14,103 nt of DNA from an uncultured Bacillota bacterium (GTDB taxonomy: Bacteria > Bacillota_I > Bacilli_A > Izemoplasmatales > UBA1188). Each line of letters opens with the position of its first letter. Position 1 is the stretch's first letter. The position numbers and the translations under genes were made by a program. Positions 8,123-14,103 of this stretch are shown here, one piece after another. A model generated the notes under the pieces. That model was not told where the DNA came from, did no database searches, and saw only the letters and a program-made list of their open reading frames with translations. The stretch is taken from the NCBI GenBank assembly GCA_937907585.1, contig CALCVH010000138.1:1-14103 (forward strand), written 5' to 3'.

Positions 8123-8151
8123 TTGACGATTACTCACAATTAAAATATAAT
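8123..8151 (+). promoter_or_regulatory. Sigma-A-type promoter of the DUF4143 ATPase gene
   Basis: TTGACG (8123-8128), a 17-nt spacer and TATAAT (8146-8151) form a near-perfect promoter, 26 nt before the chosen ATG. The four direct repeats sit immediately upstream, as expected for an activator or for competition with RNA polymerase at the -35. Confidence 0.82.
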
Positions 8152-8177
8152 ATAAGTATAAAATAGAGGTGAACTAT

Positions 8178-9455
8178 ATGGAATATAGAAAGCGAATTAT
8201 TGATAATCAATTTAATATAAGAATGGAAGCTTTAGGTGGAGTATTAATTGTTGGACCTAAAGGTTGTGGAAAAACAACAACAGGAAAACAAAAAGCAAAG
8301 ACAGTTATTGAATTTCAAGATGAAGATAAAAGAGAAAATTTACTTCTAATCGCAAATACACATCCATCTGAATTATTAAAAGGAACAAAACCAATTTTAT
8401 TTGATGAATGGCAAGACGCTCCAAAAATTTGGGGAGTAATAAGAAAAGACATTGATGACAATGATCTTTTTGGTGCGTACATTCTAACAGGTTCATCATC
8501 TCAAAAAGTTGAAACACCTCATACTGGTACACTAAGAATTTCAACATTAAAGATGTATCCTATGAGTTTGTATGAAAGTGGTGATTCAAATGGAAGCGTA
8601 TCTTTAAATGCATTATTTAAAGGTCAACAATTTGAATCATGTAAATCAGATTTAACTATAGATGATATAAAAAATGTAATATGTAAAGGTGGCTGGCCAA
8701 GAGTTTTAAAAGTTAAAAATGAACAAGCTAAATATCAAATAGCGAAAGAAGTATATAATCAAACTTGTAACATTGATATTTCAAATATTGATGGTGCAAA
8801 AAAGAATCCTTTATTAGCGAAAGCTATTCTAAAATCATATGCGAGAAATATTTGTACAATGGCTGATACCAAAACAATTTATGATGATGTAGCTTCAAAC
8901 TATGATATTTCAAACCAAACATTTTATAATTACACAAAAGCTTTAGAAGATTTATATATTATTGAAGATGTTGACGCATGGTGCCCAGCTATTAGATCAA
9001 AATCAGCGATTAGGGCGTCAAAAAAGAAAAATCTAGTAGATCCATCTATCGCATGCGCTGCATTAGAAATATCTCCAGATTATTTTGATGGTGATTATAA
9101 AACACTGGGATTCTTTTTTGAATCACTAGTAATACGTGATTTAAAAATATATTCTTCAGAACATAATGGCACAGTATCATATTACCATGATAGATATGGA
9201 CTAGAAGCTGACGCAGTTCTTCATTTAGAAAATGGTAAATACGCATTAATCGAAATTAAATTAGGGCAATCTGAAGTTGATAAAGGCGCAGAACATTTAT
9301 GCGAGATAGAAAAACTAATAAAAGAACATAATGAAAATGAAAAACAGGTCCCTCTTCGCTTGCCTGATTTAAAAATCGTAATTACTGGAACAGAATATGG
9401 ATACAAGCGAGATGATGGTGTTTACGTCGTTCCAATTGGATGCCTTAAGGATTAA
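8178..9455 (+). CDS. AAA+ ATPase with DUF4143 C-terminal domain
   Basis: The protein has 425 residues. The N-terminal AAA domain has Walker A GPKGCGKT (26-33), Walker B ILFDEWQD (73-80) and the sensor-like strand ILTGSS (102-107). The C-terminal region from about 210 is the DUF4143 type: a winged-helix-like segment with YDISNQTFYNY, then the strand pattern with D345, E359 and K361 (EADAVL ... IEIK), which looks like a PD-(D/E)XK nuclease fold core. Many bacteria carry such proteins as stand-alone genes; their role is not settled, with DNA binding or stress/defence suggested. I chose ATG 8178 because AGAGGTG ends 6 nt before it. A GTG at 8169 is in frame but lies inside that ribosome site. Own promoter, probably monocistronic. 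Confidence 0.85.
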   Translation: MEYRKRIIDNQFNIRMEALGGVLIVGPKGCGKTTTGKQKAKTVIEFQDEDKRENLLLIANTHPSELLKGTKPILFDEWQDAPKIWGVIRKDIDDNDLFGAYILTGSSSQKVETPHTGTLRISTLKMYPMSLYESGDSNGSVSLNALFKGQQFESCKSDLTIDDIKNVICKGGWPRVLKVKNEQAKYQIAKEVYNQTCNIDISNIDGAKKNPLLAKAILKSYARNICTMADTKTIYDDVASNYDISNQTFYNYTKALEDLYIIEDVDAWCPAIRSKSAIRASKKKNLVDPSIACAALEISPDYFDGDYKTLGFFFESLVIRDLKIYSSEHNGTVSYYHDRYGLEADAVLHLENGKYALIEIKLGQSEVDKGAEHLCEIEKLIKEHNENEKQVPLRLPDLKIVITGTEYGYKRDDGVYVVPIGCLKD

Positions 9456-9549
9456 CACTTCTTAGCCTATTTATTCTTCTATAATTAAAAGTTGATTTTA
9501 TAAAGTTAGCAAAAGTTCTAAATATAAATGAAAAAATGCTGAAAAATAG

Positions 9550-9578
9550 AAGACAATAACTTATTAATAAGATATTAA
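9550..9578 (+). promoter_or_regulatory. Weak promoter with a 12-bp palindrome in its spacer
   Basis: AAGACA (9550-9555), 17 nt, then TATTAA (9573-9578) is a modest match to a sigma-A promoter. A perfect palindrome CTTATTAATAAG (9560-9571) sits between the boxes, a common place for autorepression by an XRE protein such as the one encoded 55 nt downstream. AT-richness makes chance palindromes fairly likely. The rest of 9456-9632 shows nothing else I can name. Confidence 0.35.
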
Positions 9579-9632
9579 TAAAGCTCAAAAATAAAAAAAC
9601 TACTACATTGTAAGAAATGGGAGCAAAAAATT

Positions 9633-9908
9633 ATGAGGACTTGGGAAGATTTTAAAAAAGACGCTAAGGCAATTAACTCTAGCGTAAAAGAAGATATTGA
9701 GGAAATGGAAGCTTTAGCGGATATTGTTAGTTTAATCATTGAAAGAAGAATTGAACTTGGATATTCTCAAAAAGATCTATCTGAACTTTGTGGTTTACCA
9801 CACTCTTCAATCTCTAGAATAGAAGCATGTACAGTAAAGCCTAAAGTGATGACACTAATTAAAATTATGACTCCACTTGGGTTAAAATTATCTGTTGTTA
9901 ATGCTTAA
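9633..9908 (+). CDS. XRE-family HTH protein, antitoxin-like (HigA/HipB type)
   Basis: The 91-residue protein has an N-terminal helix rich in Asp, Glu and Lys (1-30) and an XRE helix-turn-helix from about residue 37. It contains GYSQKDLSELCGLPHSSISRIE, with the second helix SSISRIEA as recognition helix, and ends in GLKLSVVN, as HigA-like antitoxins do. Such proteins bind their own operator and usually neutralise a RelE/HigB toxin encoded next to them. No toxin ORF is present on either side: upstream is the DUF4143 ATPase, downstream about 90 bp without a gene. It may therefore be an orphan antitoxin or a plain regulator. GGGAG lies 9 nt before the ATG. Confidence 0.75.
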   Translation: MRTWEDFKKDAKAINSSVKEDIEEMEALADIVSLIIERRIELGYSQKDLSELCGLPHSSISRIEACTVKPKVMTLIKIMTPLGLKLSVVNA

Positions 9909-10052
9909 CTCATGATTTTAATTAAAAGAATCCTTACTTTAAAACCTAGTCTAAAGTATATGCAATAATAGCGTTTGCTTTGGGCTTTTTTATTATCATT
10001 ATGTTGCTAATAATTTGTTCGTTATTTCAAAGTGCAATATAGTTAAAGATTT

Positions 10053-10072
10053 ACGCTGATGAAGGGTGATAA
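10053..10072 (-). repeat. Conserved hsdS LITLHQR repeat, distal cassette
   Basis: The 20-bp sequence ACGCTGATGAAGGGTGATAA (plus-strand reading) encodes LITLHQR on the minus strand. It is identical to 10626-10645 in the other cassette. With the WEQR repeat at the other end it brackets each recognition domain and offers a second crossover point. Confidence 0.8.
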
Positions 10073-10554
10073 GGTTATCAAGATTATATAACATCTTACC
10101 AACCTTAGATTGTTCATCTTTTTTTGGTAACAGAATTTCTATTTCCATAACTTTATTTTTTGAAATGTTAAATCTAGAAATGCCTTGAGCCAAAATTGTT
10201 ACTGGCTTTCTAAATGAATTAGATCTTAGCAAATATCCAAAATAATAAGGATCAAAATCTATATTTGGTCTAAATCCAAAACAAAAGCTATTTAGATAGA
10301 TATTTTGCCCATTTCCTAACCAAATTGAAGACATACCAACTTCTTCAGGTGTCTCTGATGATGTTGTAAAAAATACATCTCCATATTGAATTTGATTTTG
10401 AGAGTTATCAATTTCAATCAATTCTAAGAAATTAGTATCAGCAATTGGATTATTAAATATATTCAAATATGGAAGGAATTTTCCATCACCATGACCAAAG
10501 TCATCTGATGTCTTTCCTGATAATCCAGTAAAAGTTTTGCCAATTTCTCCAAGT

Positions 10555-10570
10555 TTACGCTGTTCCCAAG
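10555..10570 (-). repeat. 16-bp WEQR repeat, distal cassette
   Basis: On the minus strand CTTGGGAACAGCGTAA encodes W-E-Q-R and is identical to the copies at 11077-11092 (same strand) and 14014-14029 (opposite strand). With the nearer cassette copy it shares further flanking bases. Confidence 0.85.
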
Positions 10571-10625
10571 AATTAGTTTTTATATATATTGAATTAAATT
10601 TTTAGACTTTTATTGTTTTTTGCTC

Positions 10626-10645
10626 ACGCTGATGAAGGGTGATAA
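10626..10645 (-). repeat. Conserved hsdS LITLHQR repeat, proximal cassette
   Basis: This is identical over 20 bp to 10053-10072. It encodes ITLHQR in the proximal cassette, close to its stop codon. Confidence 0.8.
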
Positions 10646-11076
10646 CTGAATCGAGTCGTTCCAACAGAGACGATATCTTTTGTTGTTCTACAAGAGAAGG
10701 GCTCATGTAAAACTCAATATCAGACATCACATTGTTCATTAACTTGGGATTACCAACTTTAGAAACATATTTCCATGCGATATTATTTAGAGCTTCCGCA
10801 TTGGCCTTATTAGCCAAGCCTTCTTCAGAAAGCAATACACCGCAGACATTTGTGCAGTAAAAGCGTTCTTTTCTGTATCTAACTGTTCCTGCATTTGCAC
10901 CATCAGTGGTCCATGTAATCGCCGAATCAAAAAGGTATTTATCGTAATATCCCATTAACCCCTCATTTAGCGTTTGAGATGAGTAGACAGGATATAAATA
11001 AGTTGAGTCAGGCGCTGGTCTGGTAAGTGGAGCAGCAAGGACATATCCTCTCGTTACTTTAAATACATCGGCAACT

Positions 11077-11092
11077 TTACGCTGTTCCCAAG
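11077..11092 (-). repeat. 16-bp WEQR repeat, proximal cassette (left inversion site)
   Basis: The plus-strand reading is TTACGCTGTTCCCAAG, the exact inverse of 14014-14029. It marks the left end of the segment that would flip, just outside the promoter of the restriction operon. Confidence 0.85.
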
Positions 11093-11158
11093 AGTTTGAG
11101 AAAAAAACACACAATATATATTTTAAGATTACTGTTATATAGAGTTTTAAGAAAAATT

Positions 11159-11177
11159 GTGATAAAATAGTGATAAA
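11159..11177 (+). promoter_or_regulatory. Extended -10 promoter and GTGATAAA direct repeats
   Basis: TGATAAAAT (11160-11168) fits an extended -10 element, though no good -35 is visible. GTGATAAA occurs at 11159 and again at 11170, 11 bp apart, about one helical turn. This is a plausible binding site for the small XRE protein encoded from 11191, which would then control its own operon. Confidence 0.45.
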
Positions 11178-11190
11178 GTTGAGGTATTTT

Positions 11191-11379
11191 ATGAATTACG
11201 CTAAAAAGATTAAAGAGTATAGAGAAAAAGTTCTCATTACACAACAAGAATTAGCAAGATTATTAGAAGTTGGAATATCAAATGTATCTAGATGGGAACA
11301 AGGTCATTATGAACCAACTATGGAAACTAAAAGGAAATTAAAGAAACTTTTTGATGAAGCAGGGATAAAGGAGAACTGA
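11191..11379 (+). CDS. Small XRE-family regulator of the restriction operon
   Basis: The protein has 62 residues, almost entirely one helix-turn-helix: LITQQELARLLEVGISNVSRWEQGHYEPTMET, with recognition helix ISNVSRWEQG. It resembles the controller proteins of restriction-modification systems in size and position, and probably sets the timing or level of hsdM and hsdS expression. The start chosen is ATG 11191, with TTGAGG 6 nt upstream. A GTG at 11170 is in frame but overlaps the promoter region and has no ribosome site. Its TGA stop lies 1 nt before the hsdM ATG and the hsdM ribosome site AAGGAG is inside its last codons, so the two are coupled. Confidence 0.82.
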   Translation: MNYAKKIKEYREKVLITQQELARLLEVGISNVSRWEQGHYEPTMETKRKLKKLFDEAGIKEN

Positions 11380-11380
11380 T

Positions 11381-13960
11381 ATGAATAAACAAGAATTAGC
11401 TGCTCGAATTTGGGAATCAGCAAATAATATGCGTTCTAAAATTGAAGCAAATGAGTATAAAGATTATATTTTAGGATTTATTTTTTATAAATTTTTGTCT
11501 GATAAAGAAGAAAATTCTCTAAAAAAAGAAGGATGGGATGAAGATTCTTTAAAAGAATACTTAGTAGAAGATGACATTAAAGACCATCAAGATTTAGTAA
11601 AATATTGTAAAAAGAACTATGGATATTTCATTTCTTATAATAATCTTTTTTCAACTTGGTTAAAAGAAGATTTAAACTTCGATGTTTCTAATGTTAGCGT
11701 TGCGTTATCTTCTTTTACACGACACATAAATGAAAACCATAAAAAAGTATTTGATAAAATTTTTGATACTTTGGAAACAGGTCTAACAAAACTAGGCGAT
11801 AACTCAGGTGCACAAACAAAAGCTATTAGAAGTTTGATACAGTTAATTGATCCTATTCCAATGGATGATAAACAAGGTTATGATGTTTTAGGCTTTATAT
11901 ATGAGTATTTAATTTCAAACTTTGCTGCAAATGCAGGAAAAAAAGCTGGTGAATTTTATACTCCACATGAAGTTTCTTTGGTTATGTCTGAAATTGTAGC
12001 TAATCATTTAAAAGATAGAGATTCAATTCAAATATATGATCCTACATCAGGTTCTGGTTCTTTACTGATTAATATTGGACAAAGTGTTTCTAAATATTTA
12101 AAAGATAAGAATAAAATAAAATATTTTGCTCAAGAATTAAAAGAAAATACATATTCTTTAACAAGAATGAACTTGGTTATGCGAGGAATAAAGCCAGAAA
12201 ATATAGTAGCAAGATGTGGTGACACTTTAGCGGACGATTGGCCTTATTTCGAAGAAGGAAAGTTTTCTGAAACCTATGAAGCTTTATATGTTGATGCTGT
12301 GGTTTCAAATCCTCCATATTCTCAAAAATGGGAGCCACATGAAGATGCTAGATTTGCTGATTATGGTTTAGCACCTAAAAGTAAAGCTGATTATGCGTTT
12401 TTGCTTCATGATTTATATCATTTAAAACAAGATGGAATTATGACAATTGTATTGCCTCATGGAGTTTTATTTAGAGGCGGAGAAGAAGAAAGAATAAGAA
12501 GAAACTTAATTGAAAACGATAATATAGATGCTGTTATTGGCTTGCCTGCTAATATTTTCTTTGGGACAGGCATTCCTACCATAATTATGGTATTAAGAAA
12601 AAATAGAACAAATAATGATGTGCTAATTGTTGATGCATCAAAAGGTTTTGAAAAGATAGGAAAAAACAATAAGCTAAGAAGCTCTGATATCAAGAGAATA
12701 GTTGATACAGTTGTTAAGAGAGAAACTATTGATAAATATTCAAAACTAGTATCAAAAGATGAAATTAGAAATAACAATTATAATTTAAACATTCCAAGAT
12801 ATGTTGATTCAAGCGAAAAAGCAGAATCATTTGATTTATATGCTTCAATGTTTGGAGGAATTCCAAATAGCGAAATAAATGAATATAAAAAATATTGGGA
12901 TACTTTCCCATCTTTAAAAGAACAATTATTTGAAAAAATAAATAATAATTATTCTTCAGTAAAAGTTGAAGATATAAAATCGTATATTTTAAATAATAAT
13001 GGCGTAAAAGAATTTGTTGAAAAATATAATTTAGTTTTTGATTCTTTTGATAAGTATCTAGAAAATGAGTTAATTACAAATTATGAAAGTATAAATATAT
13101 CAAAAGAAGAAAGTGTTATAGCACAGGATATTTTTAATAGAATTGAAAATATTTCTTTAATAGACAAATACAGTGCATATCAACTTTTAGATGATGACTG
13201 GAAACAAATTTCTGTAGATTTAGAAATTATTAAAACTGAGGGATTTGAAGTTACAAAGATTGTTGAACCTAATATGGTCACCAAGAAAAAGGATGGAAAA
13301 GATGTTGAGGTTCAAGAAGGATATATTGGCCGTATTATTCCTTTCGAATTGATTCAAAAAGAAAAATTATCAGATAAACTTGATTCTATATTAAAATGCG
13401 AACGCAGATTAGAAGAAATAAATTCTATGTATACTGAAACATTAGAAGAATTAACTGAAGAAGAAAAAGATGAACTTAGTTTTGCTTTAAATGATGATAA
13501 GGATTCGTTTGTTAACGCAGAAATAACTAAATTCGCAAAAAAACTAAAAGGTCAAAAGTTATCTGATGATTCTGTTGAATACAAATTAATTGAGTTGTCA
13601 AAAGTTATAGATGAAGAAAAAGACCTTAAAAAATCTTTAAAAATTCAACAAAGTGAAATTGAAATAGAAAGCAAAGAAACTATAGAAAACTTATCCGACG
13701 AAGAAGTTTTAACTTTATTAAAAAAGAAATGGATAAACCCATTATTATCTTCTCTTTCAAATCTTCCACAAATAGTTATCAGTGATTTTTCATCTAGACT
13801 CCAAAAGTTATCAAAAAAATATGAAACAACATATTTAGATTTAGATAACGAAATAAGAAAAACAGAAGAATCTTTAGCAGATATGATTGACGATTTAGAA
13901 GCCGATGAATTTGACAAAAAAGGCTTGATTGAGCTTCAAAAATTACTAAGAGGTGAATAA
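11381..13960 (+). CDS. hsdM: Type I restriction-modification methyltransferase subunit HsdM, long form
   Basis: The protein has 859 residues. It methylates the N6 of adenine using S-adenosylmethionine and forms the modification core with HsdS. The N-terminal helical domain (MNKQELAARIWESANNMRSK, up to about 165) is followed by GEFYTPHEV (190-198), the SAM-binding motif I DPTSGSGSLL (220-229), QE at 251-252 and the catalytic motif NPPY (310-313) in VVSNPPYSQKW. The methylase core ends near residue 500. The remaining 350 or so residues are charged and helical, rich in Glu and Lys, probably coiled coil. Short HsdM proteins such as that of E. coli K-12 have about 530 residues, so this is an extended form; similar lengths are common in Bacillota. 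The gene overlaps neither neighbour but is 1 nt from each. Few Ala codons are GCG, unlike the left part of the window. Confidence 0.95.
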   Translation: MNKQELAARIWESANNMRSKIEANEYKDYILGFIFYKFLSDKEENSLKKEGWDEDSLKEYLVEDDIKDHQDLVKYCKKNYGYFISYNNLFSTWLKEDLNFDVSNVSVALSSFTRHINENHKKVFDKIFDTLETGLTKLGDNSGAQTKAIRSLIQLIDPIPMDDKQGYDVLGFIYEYLISNFAANAGKKAGEFYTPHEVSLVMSEIVANHLKDRDSIQIYDPTSGSGSLLINIGQSVSKYLKDKNKIKYFAQELKENTYSLTRMNLVMRGIKPENIVARCGDTLADDWPYFEEGKFSETYEALYVDAVVSNPPYSQKWEPHEDARFADYGLAPKSKADYAFLLHDLYHLKQDGIMTIVLPHGVLFRGGEEERIRRNLIENDNIDAVIGLPANIFFGTGIPTIIMVLRKNRTNNDVLIVDASKGFEKIGKNNKLRSSDIKRIVDTVVKRETIDKYSKLVSKDEIRNNNYNLNIPRYVDSSEKAESFDLYASMFGGIPNSEINEYKKYWDTFPSLKEQLFEKINNNYSSVKVEDIKSYILNNNGVKEFVEKYNLVFDSFDKYLENELITNYESINISKEESVIAQDIFNRIENISLIDKYSAYQLLDDDWKQISVDLEIIKTEGFEVTKIVEPNMVTKKKDGKDVEVQEGYIGRIIPFELIQKEKLSDKLDSILKCERRLEEINSMYTETLEELTEEEKDELSFALNDDKDSFVNAEITKFAKKLKGQKLSDDSVEYKLIELSKVIDEEKDLKKSLKIQQSEIEIESKETIENLSDEEVLTLLKKKWINPLLSSLSNLPQIVISDFSSRLQKLSKKYETTYLDLDNEIRKTEESLADMIDDLEADEFDKKGLIELQKLLRGE

Positions 13961-13961
13961 A

Positions 13962-14103
13962 ATGTCTGAAAAAACATTAAAACCCCTAATAAGATTCAAA
14001 GGATTTACTGAAGCTTGGGAACAGCGTAATTGGAAAGATACTGTAGATATCTCTACTGAAATGGTAAATCCGCAATTGGAACAATATAAAAAACTTCTTC
14101 ATA
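13962..14103 (+). CDS. hsdS: Type I restriction specificity subunit HsdS, N-terminus (cut by window edge)
   Basis: Only 47 codons are present. The leader MSEKTLKPLIRFKGFTEAWEQR is the classic HsdS start, followed by the beginning of a recognition domain. HsdS chooses the DNA target of the complex through two such domains. AAGAGGTGA lies 5 nt before the ATG and the gene follows hsdM after 1 nt. Of the three WEQR copies here, this is the only one with a proper start codon and ribosome site, so it is the expressed copy in this orientation. The rest of the gene, hsdR and any recombinase would be to the right of the window. Confidence 0.92.
   Translation, partial: MSEKTLKPLIRFKGFTEAWEQRNWKDTVDISTEMVNPQLEQYKKLLH
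14014..14029 (+). repeat. 16-bp WEQR repeat, expressed hsdS (right inversion site)
   Basis: CTTGGGAACAGCGTAA spans codons 18-23 of the expressed hsdS and is inverted relative to the two cassette copies. Identity stops at both ends of the 16 bp, as expected for a crossover core rather than for long conserved coding sequence. Confidence 0.85.

Larger units (their letters stand above)
9999..10601 (-). pseudogene. hsdS: Silent hsdS recognition cassette, distal copy
   Basis: On the minus strand an open frame of 200 codons encodes one target-recognition domain of a type I restriction specificity subunit, but has no convincing start. It begins with the conserved WEQRKLGEIG, continues through the recognition domain (with FPY/NIFNNP and GISRFNISKNKV stretches) and ends with the coiled-coil spacer region LDNLITLHQRK. 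Only a TTG at 10466 could start it, in mid-domain and without a ribosome site, so I read it as a storage cassette. It lies in the same frame as the neighbouring cassette and directly after its stop codon. Joined to the expressed hsdS start at the 16-bp repeat, it would give a protein of about 207 residues, a half-sized HsdS. The tail after LHQRK is shorter than and unlike the usual ending. Confidence 0.75.
10602..11114 (-). pseudogene. hsdS: Silent hsdS recognition cassette, proximal copy
   Basis: On the minus strand this frame encodes one specificity domain of a type I restriction HsdS: WEQRKVADVFKVTRGY, a recognition domain with YPVYSSQTLNEGL and TWTTDGANAGT, then QQKISSLLERLDSVITLHQR. The only upstream start is a TTG at 11114, without a ribosome site. 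The expected N-terminal FKGFTEAWEQR leader is replaced by a few unrelated residues, so it is probably not translated where it stands. The stop TAA (10602-10604) comes soon after LHQR, where intact HsdS proteins continue into a second domain. The distal cassette continues in the same frame after that stop. Fused at the WEQR repeat to the expressed start, it would yield about 180 residues. Confidence 0.78.
11077..14029. other. Candidate invertible segment: promoter-xre-hsdM-hsdS start
   Basis: Perfect 16-bp inverted repeats bound about 2.95 kb that hold the operon promoter, the XRE gene, hsdM and the first 22 codons of hsdS. Both repeats are cut by the reading frame at the same phase (TGG GAA CAG CGT AA). 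Inversion would therefore point the operon leftward and fuse the hsdS start in frame to the proximal cassette. Using the copy at 10555-10570 instead would flip about 3.5 kb and pick the distal cassette. No recombinase gene is inside the window. Confidence 0.6.

Noticed and set aside
8169..8177. GTG start of the ATPase three codons upstream
   Set aside because: The GTG is part of the ribosome site AGAGGTGA; the ATG at 8178 has ideal spacing.
9909..9998. Terminator or recombination site between the XRE gene and the cassettes
   Set aside because: There is a T-run (9987-9992) and a TACTTTA/TAAAGTA pair, but stems are short and no hairpin leads directly into the T-run; too weak to call.
9999..11114. 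Two ordinary expressed hsdS genes
   Set aside because: Neither frame has an ATG or a ribosome site at a sensible place and both lack the usual N-terminal leader, so silent cassettes fit better.
11170..11190. GTG start of the small XRE gene
   Set aside because: It lies next to the -10 element and before the ribosome site TTGAGG, so the ATG at 11191 is preferred.

Overview
This is an AT-rich window whose gene families, strong AGGAGG-type ribosome sites and sigma-A-like promoters point to a low-GC Gram-positive bacterium (Bacillota; an Erysipelotrichia/Bacilli or Clostridia relative is my inference). No rRNA, tRNA, transposase or CRISPR array is visible. The standard code (TGA as stop) fits all genes.

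Positions 1-8013 hold a divergent signalling/transport locus. On the minus strand is the N-terminal part of a cation:proton antiporter with a TTG start, cut by the window edge. Its promoter is nearly consensus, its -10 lies inside a perfect 23-bp inverted repeat, and a cre-like palindrome abuts its -35. On the plus strand is a tightly packed six-gene operon. It encodes (1) an APC amino-acid-permease-like membrane domain fused to a hybrid histidine kinase, (2) a REC-degenerate GGDEF-EAL protein, (3) a lone HPt protein, (4) a DUF1538 membrane protein with an internal duplication, and (5, 6) two small diverged PII-like proteins. It ends in a rho-independent terminator. The first three genes supply a complete phosphorelay (His, Asp, HPt His, Asp) whose output would be c-di-GMP breakdown. 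The last three look like a transporter with a pair of PII-type regulators. I infer that the fused permease senses a nutrient or osmolyte and that the locus couples this to c-di-GMP level and ion/solute transport.

Positions 8032-9908 are an accessory stretch. Four copies of a 16-bp direct repeat at 23-bp period lie just before a near-consensus promoter and an AAA+ ATPase of the DUF4143 type. An orphan antitoxin-like XRE regulator follows.

Positions 9999-14103 are a type I restriction-modification locus built for phase variation. Two hsdS target-recognition cassettes without good start codons lie on the minus strand. They face away from a plus-strand unit of promoter, small XRE regulator, hsdM and the start of hsdS (cut by the right edge). 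A 16-bp identical sequence, in frame with W-E-Q-R, occurs at the start of both cassettes (minus strand) and in the expressed hsdS (plus strand). Inversion between these sites would flip the whole promoter-xre-hsdM-hsdS N-terminus segment (about 2.9 or 3.4 kb) and fuse the hsdS start to another recognition domain. No recombinase and no hsdR are in the window.
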